A stretch of DNA of 64,000 bases from Biformimicrobium ophioploci (GCF_030270605.1 NZ_BSYJ01000005.1:124001-188000), one strand, 5' to 3'. Shown: positions 28,214-37,493, counted from the first letter of the stretch. Translations and numbers: made by a program. The notes: generated by a model from the letters alone, not told the origin.

Positions 28214-29392
28214 ATGGCGTTTTCTCCACAGATCAAGATTCCCGCAACCTATATGCGCGGCGGGACCAGCAAGGGTGTGTTCTTCAGCCTGGAGCAATTG
28301 CCCCAGGCGCTGCAGGAGGCTGGCCCGGCGCGCGACGCAATGCTGCTGCGCGTAATCGGCAGTCCCGATCCCTATGGCAAGCAGACCGATGGCATGGGTG
28401 GGGCCACCTCAAGCACCAGCAAGACGGTGATCCTGTCCAGAAGTTCGAAGGATGATCACGAAGTGGACTACCTTTTCGGGCAGGTCGCGATCGACAGGCC
28501 ATTTGTGGATTGGAGTGGTAACTGCGGTAACCTGACCGCTGCGGTGGGTGCTTTTGCGATCAGTAATGGCCTGGTCGATGCGGAGCGGATACCACAAGAT
28601 GGCATCGCCGAAGTTCGTATCTGGCAGGCCAATATTGGCAAGACGATTATCGCGCATGTGCCGATGAGCAGCGGGCAGGTTCAGGAAACCGGTGATTTCG
28701 AGCTCGACGGGGTCACATTCCCGGCGGCGGAAGTGCGGATCGACTTCCTGGAACCGGCGGACGGTGAGGGTGATATGTTTCCTACCGGAAACCTGGTGGA
28801 TACCCTGGCGGTCCCGGGTGTCGGGAGCCTGCAGGCGACCATGATCAATGCCGGTATACCGACCATCTTCCTGAATGCGGCGGAGATCGGTTACAGCGGG
28901 ACCGAGCTGCAGGACGACATCAACGCGGATGCGAAGGCACTGGCGATGTTCGAAACCATCCGCGCGCATGGTGCCGTGCGTATGGGCTTGATCGGATCTG
29001 TGGAGCAGGCAGCTGCACGGCAGCATACGCCTAAAGTCGCATTTGTCGCCCCTGCTTCAGCTTACCAAGCTTCCAGTGGCAAGCAGGTAGAGGCTGCGGA
29101 TATTGACCTCAATGTACGCGCACTCTCCATGGGCAAGCTGCACCATGCCATGATGGGTACAGCTGCCGTTGCGATCGGTACTGCAGCGGCAATTCCCGGT
29201 ACACTGGTGAACCTGGCCGCGGGCGGTGGTGAACGCTCTGCAGTGAATTTCGGGCATCCTTCGGGGACCCTGCGTGTCGGCGCAGAAGCTGAACAGCAGG
29301 GGGATAAGTGGATTGCTAAAAAGGTTTCCATGAGTCGCAGCGCGCGCGTTCTGATGGAAGGTTGGGTACGCGTGCCGGGCGATACGTTCTAG
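28214..29392 (+). CDS. prpF: 2-methylaconitate cis-trans isomerase PrpF
   Basis: 392 residues. N-terminal IPATYMRGGTSKGVFF contains the conserved lysine of the active site, followed by GSPDPYGKQTDGMGGATSSTSK and WSGNCGNLTAAVGAFAI, all family hallmarks. C-terminal VNFGHPSGTLRVG matches the second half of the diaminopimelate epimerase-like fold. It converts the AcnD product into cis-2-methylaconitate, which ordinary aconitase can hydrate. Ribosome-binding site AGGAACAGGA upstream; 33 bases after acnD. Last clear gene of the prp operon. Confidence 0.95.
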   Translation: MAFSPQIKIPATYMRGGTSKGVFFSLEQLPQALQEAGPARDAMLLRVIGSPDPYGKQTDGMGGATSSTSKTVILSRSSKDDHEVDYLFGQVAIDRPFVDWSGNCGNLTAAVGAFAISNGLVDAERIPQDGIAEVRIWQANIGKTIIAHVPMSSGQVQETGDFELDGVTFPAAEVRIDFLEPADGEGDMFPTGNLVDTLAVPGVGSLQATMINAGIPTIFLNAAEIGYSGTELQDDINADAKALAMFETIRAHGAVRMGLIGSVEQAAARQHTPKVAFVAPASAYQASSGKQVEAADIDLNVRALSMGKLHHAMMGTAAVAIGTAAAIPGTLVNLAAGGGERSAVNFGHPSGTLRVGAEAEQQGDKWIAKKVSMSRSARVLMEGWVRVPGDTF

Positions 29393-29436
29393 ACGAAGTC
29401 AAAAAGCAGTTTGCGGCAAGAATAAAGAAAAAACCA

Positions 29437-30006
29437 ATGAAAAAAAGACCAATGAAAAGAAGAGACCGCAGTTATGGCAACCGCATTGCAATGGGGGCAG
29501 TCTCGATAGCGTTCATACAGCCTGCTTTTGCTTCCGAGTTCAGCACCGGGCCTGTCATCAAGGCTTACGGGCCTGTAGTTTCTGTCGAGCAGAGTCGTCC
29601 GCTGTCTGGTTCAGAAGAATTCAAGGTTGCCTTTGATGCGACGGACAGCGGCGGGCAGGAAAGTCCGAACCGGAAGTTCGTCAGCCTGGCGCGGTTTATC
29701 AATATGCAGGCGCTTGCCGGCGTACCGCCAGAGCAGATTGACCTGGCGCTGGTGGTGCATGGCAAGGCGGGCTTCGACCTGCTGAATACCAGGGCATACC
29801 AGGCAAAATACAGCGCGGAGAACCCGAATGCCGAATTGCTTGCCGAATTGCAGAAGCAGGGGGTGAGGGTAATCATCTGTGGCCAGTCCGCAGCTTACCA
29901 GGGAATTGCCGCGGGTGACCTGCTGCCGGGAGTGGAGGTGGCTGTGTCAGCGATGACCGCGCACGCCCTGCTTCAGCAGGCGGGGTATACCGTAAATCCG
30001 TTCTAA
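29437..30006 (+). CDS. Secreted DsrE-family protein
   Basis: 189 residues from ATG 29437. A positively charged start (MKKRPMKRRDRS) and a hydrophobic stretch MGAVSIAFIQPAFAS form a signal peptide cleaved after AFA. The mature domain reads KVAFDATDSGGQESPNRKFVSLARFINMQALAGVPPEQIDLALVVHGKAGFDLL, then GVRVIICGQSAAYQGIAAGDLLPGVEVAVSAMTAHALLQQAGY. This is the DsrE/DsrF-like fold, with one cysteine in VIICGQS at the place of the reactive cysteine of sulfur-relay proteins. Periplasmic DsrE-like proteins are widespread but undefined. A second start (MKRRD, 29452) is possible because ACCAATGAAAA is repeated. It lies 44 bases after prpF; cotranscription is possible but a link to propionate is not shown. 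Confidence 0.8.
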   Translation: MKKRPMKRRDRSYGNRIAMGAVSIAFIQPAFASEFSTGPVIKAYGPVVSVEQSRPLSGSEEFKVAFDATDSGGQESPNRKFVSLARFINMQALAGVPPEQIDLALVVHGKAGFDLLNTRAYQAKYSAENPNAELLAELQKQGVRVIICGQSAAYQGIAAGDLLPGVEVAVSAMTAHALLQQAGYTVNPF

Positions 30007-30019
30007 TGGGGCGGGGGTT

Positions 30020-30340
30020 TCAGGCTGTGCTCGATGCTCTGTTTGCACCCGGCTGTGCGCCCTGTTGCAGGGGCGCCAGCACTTCCCTGGCAAACTTGAA
30101 GTACACGGTGTAAACATCGTGCCTACCATCTCTACCTTCAACGACGAAGAACGGGGCCTTGTCCACGCCCAGCTGGCGCGCCAGCTGCGTGCCCTCACTT
30201 GAGGTATCGCCTTCCTCTGCGATCAGTACACGGTCGATAAACTTCAATTGATCGTTGTCTTGCAGGCGTGCATGCACATCGCGGCACTTGCTGCAAAGGT
30301 TGCCGTCGCTCAGGCGTTTCTTAACCAGCGTGATACGCAT
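30020..30340 (-). CDS. Thioredoxin/glutaredoxin-like small protein with CSKC site
   Basis: 106 residues without signal peptide. It begins with the beta strand MRITLVKKRL and then CSKC (Cys16, Cys19), placed as in thioredoxin folds. APFFVVE near residue 62 supplies the cis-proline expected after the third strand (VDKAPFFVVE). The middle is GDTSSEGTQLARQLGV. The C-terminal 20 residues (AQPGANRASSTA) are low complexity. This suggests a cytoplasmic thiol-disulfide or glutaredoxin-like protein; the partner is unknown. It converges with the DsrE-like gene with a 13-base gap and lies downstream of pabB on the same strand, separated by 129 bases. Confidence 0.75.
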   Translation of the reverse strand: MRITLVKKRLSDGNLCSKCRDVHARLQDNDQLKFIDRVLIAEEGDTSSEGTQLARQLGVDKAPFFVVEGRDGRHDVYTVYFKFAREVLAPLQQGAQPGANRASSTA

Positions 30341-30469
30341 AATTCTGCCGGGTCTTTTTCACGATTGCGGGCAATTTACCAAAGCGCCAGAAATCCTGGA
30401 AATACCAAAATGGGATAGCGTTATAACCATTTGCTACGCGAAAGTGGTAAATGCCGTGGCAGAGCCTGT

Positions 30470-31825
30470 TCAGCGGCTGGTTGAAAGGAAGCTTTCCAGG
30501 GTGGTCATAAGTTTGCGCACCTTGATGAGCGACTCCTGATACTCGGATTCCTCGTCTGAGTCTGCCACTATGCCGCCACCGCCCCAGCAATGCACCTGGC
30601 CGTCCGCGCAGGTCAATGTGCGTATGGCGATACTGGTATCACTGCGCCCACAGACACTTACATAACCGATGCTGCCACAGTAGACGCCGCGCGGCCCGGA
30701 CTCGAGTTCGCGAATAATTTCCATTGCCCGGCGCTTGGGGGCACCGGTGATGGAACCACCGGGAAAACAGGCATCCAGAAGGTCGGTAGGGTACTGGTCC
30801 TCGCCCATGCGACCGGTAACGATGCTCACCAGGTGATGTACATTGGCGTAGCTCTCAACCCCAAACAGTTGCGGTACCTGGACACTGCCCTTGCGGCAGA
30901 TCTTGCCGATGTCGTTGCGCAGCAGGTCAACAATCATCAGGTTCTCGGCGCGGTCCTTGATACTCGCCTGAAGGTCCGCGGCGAGCCGCGCATCCTCAAT
31001 TGCAGACGCCCCGCGTGGCGCAGTCCCCTTGATCGGCCGGCTTTCCACCTGCTCGCCGTCCGTAAGGACGAATCGCTCGGGGGACACGCTCAGAATCTGC
31101 CCCGTGGGCAGGTCGATATAGGCTGAAAAGGGCGCTGGCGTGGCCTCCCGTAATGCCAGGTAGGCACTGAAGGGATTGCCGCTGAAGGCGGCCCGGAATT
31201 CCTGGGTAAGGTTTGCCTGATAAATGTCTCCAGCATGTATGTATTGCTGCAATTTCCGGAAGGCATGACCGTAGGCGCCGCGATCGAATACCGGCGCAAA
31301 CTGGCTGCGCAGCTGGAAGCCCCCCAGGTGCATGCGGGGATCGGTTTGCCAGTCTATTGTCGCCACCCGTGCCTGGATATCGCTGACCTGAACTGGCGTC
31401 GCGGCCGGGTGAATGACCAGGTGGCTGCTGCGCAATTGATGGTCGACAATCACCGCCCACAGATACAGGCCGAAATAGGTTGTCGGCAGGGGGGTCGCGC
31501 GTGTGTCCGGCGAAAGGTGGTTCAATGGCGCGCCGGTTTCGTAGCCCGCAAAACCGATGATGCCACCGCTGAACGGGAGCTGCGGTGTCGCGTCCAGTGG
31601 CTGCAGCTCACATAGCAAGTCATCTACCGGGCTGAACGAGGCGGCCGCATCCGCATCCAGCGCGACCTGGTTGACCGGGTCTGCGGCAATGATATCGAAG
31701 CGCCCGCTCGGTGAACCGGGTTTGGCGCTGTCGAGCCAGACAGGGCAGGGCATATCGGAAAACGCATGGAATACAGGCGCACTGTTCTCATGATAAGGCA
31801 GGCTGAAAATTTTCAGTGACTTCAT
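30470..31825 (-). CDS. pabB: Aminodeoxychorismate synthase component I
   Basis: 451 residues of the chorismate-binding family. Family blocks: YIHAGDIYQANLTQEF, RFVLTDGEQVESRPIKGTAPRG (PIKGT with the lysine typical of PabB), NLMIVDLLRNDIGKICRKGSV and FPGGSITGAPKRRAMEII, and GSIGYVSVCGRSDTSIAIRT. It converts chorismate to 4-amino-4-deoxychorismate with PabA for folate synthesis. TrpE is excluded by PIKGT; a salicylate or isochorismate synthase would lack the PabB-type N-terminal part. Gene is single, with no pabA nearby. Located downstream of ppsR (84-base gap) on the same strand. Confidence 0.9.
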   Translation of the reverse strand: MKSLKIFSLPYHENSAPVFHAFSDMPCPVWLDSAKPGSPSGRFDIIAADPVNQVALDADAAASFSPVDDLLCELQPLDATPQLPFSGGIIGFAGYETGAPLNHLSPDTRATPLPTTYFGLYLWAVIVDHQLRSSHLVIHPAATPVQVSDIQARVATIDWQTDPRMHLGGFQLRSQFAPVFDRGAYGHAFRKLQQYIHAGDIYQANLTQEFRAAFSGNPFSAYLALREATPAPFSAYIDLPTGQILSVSPERFVLTDGEQVESRPIKGTAPRGASAIEDARLAADLQASIKDRAENLMIVDLLRNDIGKICRKGSVQVPQLFGVESYANVHHLVSIVTGRMGEDQYPTDLLDACFPGGSITGAPKRRAMEIIRELESGPRGVYCGSIGYVSVCGRSDTSIAIRTLTCADGQVHCWGGGGIVADSDEESEYQESLIKVRKLMTTLESFLSTSR

Positions 31826-31909
31826 AAGTTCCCGCCCGGCTCAATGCAAATTGCGATAAAAACCGTATCTGGATGCGGATTCAAAGTTTTACCCAAGTGC
31901 ACGGCGCGC

Positions 31910-32734
31910 TCAGCCAACACGGCGCTCAATCCCGGCCTGGGACATAAGCTGCGTCGCAAGCTCCTCAATGGAAAGGTGCGTTGCGTTCAGGAATGGAATG
32001 CTTGCACGGCGCATCATCGCCTCGACTTGCCTTACCTCGAATTCACACTGGTCTATAGAAGCATAGCGACTATTTGCGCGACGCTGTTGGCGGATTGCCA
32101 TCAGGCGGTGTGGCTCGATGGTGAGTCCAAACAGCTTGTGGCGGTAAGGGCGCAGTATTTTCGGCAGGCTTATCTGGTCGAGGTCTTCCTCTGTGATCGG
32201 GTAGTTTGCGGCGCGCAAACCAAATTGCAACGCAAGATAGAGGCAGGTGGGTGTTTTTCCGGAGCGGGACACGCCGAGCAGAATGATATCCGCCTGGTCA
32301 AATTCCCGGGTGCGACGACCGTCATCGTTGTCCATTGCAAAGTGCACAGCGTCGATGCGGTCGTTGTAGCGCGCATCAAAGTCGATACCGTGTGAGGTGC
32401 CTACGACTTGCGACGGCCCTGAGCCAAATTCACGCGCGAGAGGATCCAGGTAACTGTCAAAAACATCAAGCATCATCGCCGGGCTGACGCGCAGTGCCGC
32501 GCGAATCTCCGGATCGACAATACTGCTGATCAGAATCGGACGGGTACCGCTGTCCCGGGCGGCGTTACTGATGCGTTCAACGGCGAGGTCTGCCTTTTCC
32601 CTGGTGTTGATATAGGGCAGGGTTACCTGTTCGACATGCTGATCGCGAAACTGGGCCAGCAGGCTGTGGCCGATTGCCTCCACTGTGAGGCCGGTTCCGT
32701 CTGAAATAAAAAAGGCCGTTCTTTTGGCTGTCAA
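31910..32734 (-). CDS. ppsR: PEP synthase regulatory protein (kinase/phosphorylase)
   Basis: 274 residues of the DUF299/PSRP family. It begins AFFISDGTGLTVEAIGHSLLAQF and has a P-loop GVSRSGKT (residues 154-161). It phosphorylates PEP synthase with ADP on a conserved threonine and removes the phosphate again, switching PpsA off and on. C-terminal blocks such as EVRQVEAMMRRASIPFLNATHLSIEELATQLM match the family. It is divergent from its target gene ppsA, 203 bases apart, an arrangement common in gammaproteobacteria. Confidence 0.95.
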   Translation of the reverse strand: MTAKRTAFFISDGTGLTVEAIGHSLLAQFRDQHVEQVTLPYINTREKADLAVERISNAARDSGTRPILISSIVDPEIRAALRVSPAMMLDVFDSYLDPLAREFGSGPSQVVGTSHGIDFDARYNDRIDAVHFAMDNDDGRRTREFDQADIILLGVSRSGKTPTCLYLALQFGLRAANYPITEEDLDQISLPKILRPYRHKLFGLTIEPHRLMAIRQQRRANSRYASIDQCEFEVRQVEAMMRRASIPFLNATHLSIEELATQLMSQAGIERRVG

Positions 32735-32810
32735 CGTCGTTTTCTCCCTTGAAGACCCGCGCAGTTTGGCGCTACTTTAGCGATGCGGCAAGTTTACGAT
32801 AACTGATTGA

Positions 32811-32831
32811 TTTTGTAACAAAATTACAAAA
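32811..32831. promoter_or_regulatory. HexR-like operator between ppsR and ppsA
   Basis: The core TGTAACAAAATTACA (32814-32828) fits TGTAATnnnATTACA with one deviation, and flanking T/A triplets extend it to 8-bp perfect arms (TTTTGTAA / TTACAAAA) with a 5-base spacer. It lies about 55 bases upstream of the ppsA -10 box, a position suited to activation. It is the second such site in the window after the one at gap. Confidence 0.6.
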
Positions 32832-32885
32832 CGTACGATTTTTTTGTAGTCGCTGCCGGGCGCTATCTTTTGCAAAACGTTACCG

Positions 32886-32891
32886 TATAAT
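32886..32891 (+). promoter_or_regulatory. -10 box of ppsA
   Basis: TATAAT followed by the discriminator CGACCGCC, about 47 bases before the start codon. No convincing -35 hexamer is present at 16-18 bases, which fits a promoter that needs an activator. Confidence 0.5.
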
Positions 32892-32937
32892 CGACCGCCG
32901 TAACCAACCAAAGAGTGTGGCAATAGGGGCAAATTAC

Positions 32938-35307
32938 GTGACAGATTTTACCTTGGAATTCCAGCAGCTGGGGATGTCGGATGTCGATCGTGTCGGTGGC
33001 AAGAATGCCTCTCTGGGGGAAATGATCAGCTCACTCGCCGGTGCCGGTGTCCAGGTTCCCGGTGGCTTTGCCACTACTGCTTTCGCGTTCAACCAGTTTC
33101 TGGCCCAGGATGCGCTGGAAAGTCGAATCCATGAAAAGCTGGGTAAGCTCGATGTAGAAGACGTCGTGGCACTGGCCGCAGCAGGCAAGGAAATTCGCCA
33201 GTGGGTAATGGATACCCCTTTCCCGCCAGAGCTTGAGCAGCAGATTCGCGCCGGCTACGAAAAGCTCGGTGGGGGCATGACCCCGGTTGCGGTTCGCTCA
33301 TCCGCGACGGCTGAAGACCTGCCAGATGCTTCATTTGCGGGTCAGCAGGAAACCTTCCTGAATATTCGTGGCATCGATGCGGTCATCAAGGCCGTCCATG
33401 AGGTCTTCGCTTCACTCTACAACGACCGCGCCATCGCCTACCGCGTACACCAGGGCTTCGAGCACGAGGGCGTGGCCCTTTCTGCCGGTATCCAGCACAT
33501 GGTGCGCAGTGAAACCGGCGCATCGGGCGTGATGTTCACGCTCGATACGGAAAGCGGCTTCCGCGATGTGATTTTTGTCACTTCTTCCTATGGGCTCGGG
33601 GAAACGGTCGTCCAGGGCGCAGTAAACCCGGACGAGTTCTACGTGTACAAGCCGGCGCTGGAAGCCGGGCGTCCGGCTGTCCTGCGCCGCAATCGCGGCA
33701 GCAAGGCCATCAAGATGGTTTACGACCCGGAAGGCGTGGGCGCCCGTGCGGTCAAGACAGTCGAAGTGGATCCGGAGGAGCGACTCAACTTCTCTCTCAC
33801 TGATGATGAACTTACCCGCCTCGCAGAGCAGGCCGTGTTGATTGAAAAGCACTATGGCCGGCCGATGGATATCGAATGGGGCAAGGATGGTGATACCGGC
33901 GAGATCTACATCCTGCAGGCACGCCCGGAAACGGTCCAGGCGCAGGAGCGCCGGGGCAGTATCGAGCGCTACCTGTTACGTGAGCGAGGTGAAATTCTGT
34001 GTGAAGGACGCAGCATCGGCCAGCGTATTGGCGCGGGCAAGGTGCGCGTGATGAACAGCATCGATGACATGGCGCTGATGCAGGGCGGCGAAGTGCTGGT
34101 AACGGACATGACCGACCCGGATTGGGAGCCAGTACTGAAGAAGGCAAGCGCCATCGTCACCAACCGTGGCGGTCGCACCTGTCATGCGGCAATCATTGCG
34201 CGGGAGCTTGGCATACCGGCAGTAGTAGGCTGTGGCGACGCGACGGATATACTCAAGAGCGGAATGCCAGTGACAGTTTCCTGTGCGGAAGGTGATACCG
34301 GTTTCGTGATGGCCGGCGAGCTTGAATTCGATCGTGAGGAGACCGAGGTGTCCTCCATGCCGGAACTGCCATTCAAGATCATGCTCAATGTCGGTAATCC
34401 TGATCGCGCATTCGCGTTCAGCGGCATACCAAACCAGGGGGTTGGCCTGGCGCGCCTGGAATTCATCCTTAACCGGATGATCGGTATTCATCCCAAGGCC
34501 TTGCTCGAGATCGACAAGCTCCCATCGGACCTGCAAAGCCGAATCCAGCAGCGTATCGGCGGCTATGCCAGTGGCGAGGATTTCATCGTGCAGAAGCTGG
34601 TGGAGGGCATCTCCACCCTGGGTGCCGCGTTCGCGCCCAACCGTGTCATCGTGCGGCTTTCTGATTTCAAGTCCAATGAATATGCACACCTGCTCGGTGG
34701 CCATCTTTATGAGCCGACCGAAGAGAACCCGATGCTCGGCTTTCGGGGCGCGTCCCGATACCGCTCCGAGGACTTCCGCGAGTGCTTCGCGCTGGAATGT
34801 CGTGCACTGAAGAAGGTGCGCGACGAAATGGGGCTTACCAATATCGAGATCATGGTGCCGTTTGTACGCACTCCGCAGGAAGCGGCAGAGGTGCTGGCGC
34901 TGCTGGAGGAGAATGGCCTCAAGCGTGGAGAGAATGGCCTGAAAGTGATCATGATGTGCGAGCTACCCTCCAATGCGCTGCTGGCAGATGAGTTCCTCGA
35001 GCACTTCGATGGCTTCTCGATCGGATCCAACGACCTCACCCAGCTCACCCTGGGGCTGGATCGTGATTCCGGCCTGGTGGCGGAGCTGTTTGATGAGCGC
35101 AATGCGGCAGTCAAGTCGCTGCTGTCCATGGCGATCCGCGCCTGCAAGAAGCAGGGCAAATATATTGGTATTTGCGGCCAGGGACCCTCCGACCACAAGG
35201 ACTTCGCGCTGTGGCTGATGCAGGAGGGCATTGACAGCGTATCCCTGAACCCGGATACCGCCGTTGATACCTGGCTCTACCTGGCCCACGAAACCGCGGC
35301 GCAATAG
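32938..35307 (+). CDS. ppsA: Phosphoenolpyruvate synthase
   Basis: 789 residues from GTG 32938, chosen because AGGGG lies 9 bases upstream and the opening of 11 residues before [19 protein letters not shown] matches the Pseudomonas length. A GTG at 32917 is the alternative. Domains: N-terminal ATP-grasp-like ([24 protein letters not shown]), the phosphohistidine domain with His416 in [15 protein letters not shown] (the preceding Thr is the PpsR target), and the C-terminal PEP/pyruvate barrel with LGFRGASRY and [17 protein letters not shown]. It makes PEP from pyruvate and ATP, the first step of gluconeogenesis from pyruvate delivered for example by PrpB. Confidence 0.96.
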   Translation: MTDFTLEFQQLGMSDVDRVGGKNASLGEMISSLAGAGVQVPGGFATTAFAFNQFLAQDALESRIHEKLGKLDVEDVVALAAAGKEIRQWVMDTPFPPELEQQIRAGYEKLGGGMTPVAVRSSATAEDLPDASFAGQQETFLNIRGIDAVIKAVHEVFASLYNDRAIAYRVHQGFEHEGVALSAGIQHMVRSETGASGVMFTLDTESGFRDVIFVTSSYGLGETVVQGAVNPDEFYVYKPALEAGRPAVLRRNRGSKAIKMVYDPEGVGARAVKTVEVDPEERLNFSLTDDELTRLAEQAVLIEKHYGRPMDIEWGKDGDTGEIYILQARPETVQAQERRGSIERYLLRERGEILCEGRSIGQRIGAGKVRVMNSIDDMALMQGGEVLVTDMTDPDWEPVLKKASAIVTNRGGRTCHAAIIARELGIPAVVGCGDATDILKSGMPVTVSCAEGDTGFVMAGELEFDREETEVSSMPELPFKIMLNVGNPDRAFAFSGIPNQGVGLARLEFILNRMIGIHPKALLEIDKLPSDLQSRIQQRIGGYASGEDFIVQKLVEGISTLGAAFAPNRVIVRLSDFKSNEYAHLLGGHLYEPTEENPMLGFRGASRYRSEDFRECFALECRALKKVRDEMGLTNIEIMVPFVRTPQEAAEVLALLEENGLKRGENGLKVIMMCELPSNALLADEFLEHFDGFSIGSNDLTQLTLGLDRDSGLVAELFDERNAAVKSLLSMAIRACKKQGKYIGICGQGPSDHKDFALWLMQEGIDSVSLNPDTAVDTWLYLAHETAAQ

Positions 35308-35434
35308 CCGGCCGGGACGACACCGGAGCTGTGTGATCGGCCTCAATAGGCCTTGGCCGTTCATGTGCTACCGCGCGGAAGTCATCGAAGGCAGGCGTGG
35401 CTGATTGGTCAACGGCTGTTTTTAACTGCTACCT

Positions 35435-35443
35435 TGCTATAAT
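35435..35443 (+). promoter_or_regulatory. Extended -10 promoter of asnS
   Basis: TGCTATAAT followed by CGCGC. The TG one base before the hexamer makes it an extended -10 element and may compensate for the lack of a good -35. The same TGCTATAATCGCGC string occurs before icd. Confidence 0.55.
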
Positions 35444-35487
35444 CGCGCAGGTTTTTCGCCCTGCGCGGGCGCCTCGTCAATAAAAGA

Positions 35488-35512
35488 TCCCGCGGCTTGA
35501 TCAGTCGCGGGA
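35488..35512 (+). other. Leader hairpin of asnS
   Basis: TCCCGCG and CGCGGGA pair around an 11-base loop, ending 19 bases before the asnS ATG. It does not cover the start codon; a regulatory role is possible but there is no T-box or other known element. Confidence 0.4.
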
Positions 35513-35531
35513 CCAGATAATCGAGCACACA

Positions 35532-36932
35532 ATGCAAGTTTCATCGATTTCCAGCATTCTCAAAGGTACCCCGGAAAGCGGCCAGAAAGTCCGCGTCCAG
35601 GGGTGGATCCGCACCCGCCGCGACTCCAAGGCGGGCCTCTCTTTCCTCGCAGTCCACGACGGCAGCTGCTTCGACCCGATACAGGTGGTCGTGGAGTCGT
35701 CCATCGAGCACTACGAGTCCCAGGTGCTCAAGCTCACCACCGGCTGTTCTGTGGATATCGAGGGTGAACTGAAGCCTTCCGAAGGCAAGGGGCAATCAGT
35801 CGAGATCCTGGCTTCCCGCCTCGAGGTAGTGGGCTGGGTGGATGACCCGGAAACCTACCCGATGTCTCCCAAGCGCCATACCTTCGAATACCTGCGCGAG
35901 CATGCACACCTGCGCCCGCGCACGAATGTATCCGGGGCGGTAGCGCGGGTGCGCAACTGCCTGGCGCATGCCATTCACCGCTTTTTCTACGAGCGCGAGT
36001 TCCTTTATGTGCACACACCACTGATAACGGCATCCGACTGTGAAGGGGCGGGAGAGCTGTTCCGGGTTAGCACGCTGGATATGCAGAACCTGCCACGGAA
36101 TGACAAAGGCGCAGTGGATTACAGCAAGGACTTCTTCGGCGAAGAGACATTCCTGACGGTATCCGGTCAGCTTAACGTCGAGTCCTACTGCCAGTCCATG
36201 AGCAGGGTTTACACCTTCGGCCCTACTTTCCGCGCCGAAAACTCCAACACCAGTCGCCACTTGGCCGAGTTCTGGATGGTCGAGCCGGAAATCGCATTCG
36301 CAGACCTGAGCGATTGCGCAGACCTGGCCGAAGAGATGCTCAAGTATGTGTTCAAGGCTGTGCTGGAAGAGCGCGCGGACGATATGGCGTTCTTCGCCCA
36401 GCGGGTCGACAAGGAGGCAATCAGCCGCCTGGAAAGTATCATCAACGCCAGTTTTGTGCGCGTGGATTACACCGATGCCATCAGGATCCTGGAAGAGTGC
36501 GGTGAGAAGTTTGAATTTCCTGTTTCCTGGGGAATCGATATGGCGTCGGAGCACGAACGCTACCTCGCAGAGAAGCACTTCAAGAAGCCAGTGATCGTGA
36601 TGAACTACCCGAAGGACATCAAGGCGTTCTACATGCGCCAGAACGACGATGGCAAGACGGTCGCGGCGATGGATATTCTGGCGCCGGGCATCGGTGAGAT
36701 TGTCGGTGGTTCACAGCGTGAGGAGCGCCTGGACAGGCTCGATCAGCGCATGGATGAAATGGATATCCCGAAGGAGCACCTGGACTGGTATCGTGACCTG
36801 CGCCGTTACGGCACCGTGCCGCACGGTGGTTTCGGGCTCGGCTTTGACCGCCTTGTTACCTATGTCACCGGCATGGCCAATATCCGCGATGTAATCCCGT
36901 TCCCGCGTACCCCGAAGAACGTCGCTTTCTGA
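35532..36932 (+). CDS. asnS: Asparaginyl-tRNA synthetase
   Basis: 466 residues, the standard bacterial length. An N-terminal OB-fold anticodon-binding domain ([27 protein letters not shown]) is followed by the class II catalytic core: motif 2 [30 protein letters not shown] and motif 3 [31 protein letters not shown]. AsnRS rather than AspRS is supported by length, the short OB domain and the absence of the GAD insertion. Start ATG 35532. A classic terminator follows. Confidence 0.97.
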   Translation: MQVSSISSILKGTPESGQKVRVQGWIRTRRDSKAGLSFLAVHDGSCFDPIQVVVESSIEHYESQVLKLTTGCSVDIEGELKPSEGKGQSVEILASRLEVVGWVDDPETYPMSPKRHTFEYLREHAHLRPRTNVSGAVARVRNCLAHAIHRFFYEREFLYVHTPLITASDCEGAGELFRVSTLDMQNLPRNDKGAVDYSKDFFGEETFLTVSGQLNVESYCQSMSRVYTFGPTFRAENSNTSRHLAEFWMVEPEIAFADLSDCADLAEEMLKYVFKAVLEERADDMAFFAQRVDKEAISRLESIINASFVRVDYTDAIRILEECGEKFEFPVSWGIDMASEHERYLAEKHFKKPVIVMNYPKDIKAFYMRQNDDGKTVAAMDILAPGIGEIVGGSQREERLDRLDQRMDEMDIPKEHLDWYRDLRRYGTVPHGGFGLGFDRLVTYVTGMANIRDVIPFPRTPKNVAF

Positions 36933-36954
36933 CGCGCGTAGGATGTTTACATAG

Positions 36955-36978
36955 ACCCGGCCCCGCGCCGGGTTTTTT
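36955..36978 (+). terminator. Intrinsic terminator of asnS
   Basis: ACCCGGC (36955-36961) pairs with GCCGGGT (36967-36973) around CCCGC, followed by six T. Confidence 0.92.
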
Positions 36979-37058
36979 GTGCCTGTTCAATACGGGCTGG
37001 AAAATAGCGCCGGGCGAACCTTTAGTTAATAGGGAGCGGTAAAGGGCTTGATGGGGCG

Positions 37059-37493
37059 ATGCTGGCGTATACGTTTGTTTTCCTACGCGAATTTCTACAG
37101 GCGATTCTGTATGTGGTTCCCATCCTTGTGATGCTTGGGTTGACCATTATTGCGCTCGGAGAGATAGTCGGGCGGATTGAGGGCTGGAATCGTTTCGACG
37201 CTGCCTACTGGGCCTTTATTACCGCGTTGACGGTCGGTTATGGCGATATCAGGCCGCTCAGGCGATCCTCCAAGGCACTCTCTATCGTTATCGCCATGGT
37301 AGGTTTTATGGTGACCGGGATATTTGTGGCGATCACGGTGGAGGCGACTGGCTCGGCGATCGAGAAACACCTGGGAAGTCATTTGACTGGCAGTGAGCGC
37401 CCAACTGAATCGCAGGGCCCTGTGCGGGAGCACAAAAAAGCCGCTCCGGAGAGCGGCACAAAAAACAGAACAACGAGCGTGAATCTCTCCTGA
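37059..37493 (+). CDS. Two-helix potassium channel with TVGYGD filter
   Basis: 144 residues. Membrane helix 1 is FLQAILYVVPILVMLGLTIIALG (about 12-34). A pore loop carries the potassium selectivity filter TVGYGD at residues 58-63 (ALTVGYGDIRP), and helix 2 is IVIAMVGFMVTGIFVAITV (about 76-94). This is the Ion_trans_2 (KcsA-like 2TM) layout. The C-terminal 45 residues are charged and contain no RCK domain, so gating partners are unknown. The 3' end of the gene contains a minus-strand terminator for aceA, and the last residues (KNRTTSVNLS) may be poorly conserved. It stands alone after asnS; ribosome-binding site is weak. Confidence 0.82.
   Translation: MLAYTFVFLREFLQAILYVVPILVMLGLTIIALGEIVGRIEGWNRFDAAYWAFITALTVGYGDIRPLRRSSKALSIVIAMVGFMVTGIFVAITVEATGSAIEKHLGSHLTGSERPTESQGPVREHKKAAPESGTKNRTTSVNLS
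37433..37463 (-). terminator. Intrinsic terminator of aceA, inside the channel gene
   Basis: GCCGCTC (37440-37446) and GAGCGGC (37451-37457) form a perfect 7-bp stem with loop CGGA. Read on the minus strand the stem is followed by TTTTTT (37434-37439). It lies 134 bases beyond the aceA stop and within the last 60 bases of the convergent potassium channel gene. On the plus strand there is no T-run, so the channel transcript would pass. Confidence 0.85.

Noticed and set aside
35339-35352. GGCCT-caat-AGGCC hairpin after ppsA as terminator
   Set aside because: Only 5 bp and no T-run; kept out of the feature list.
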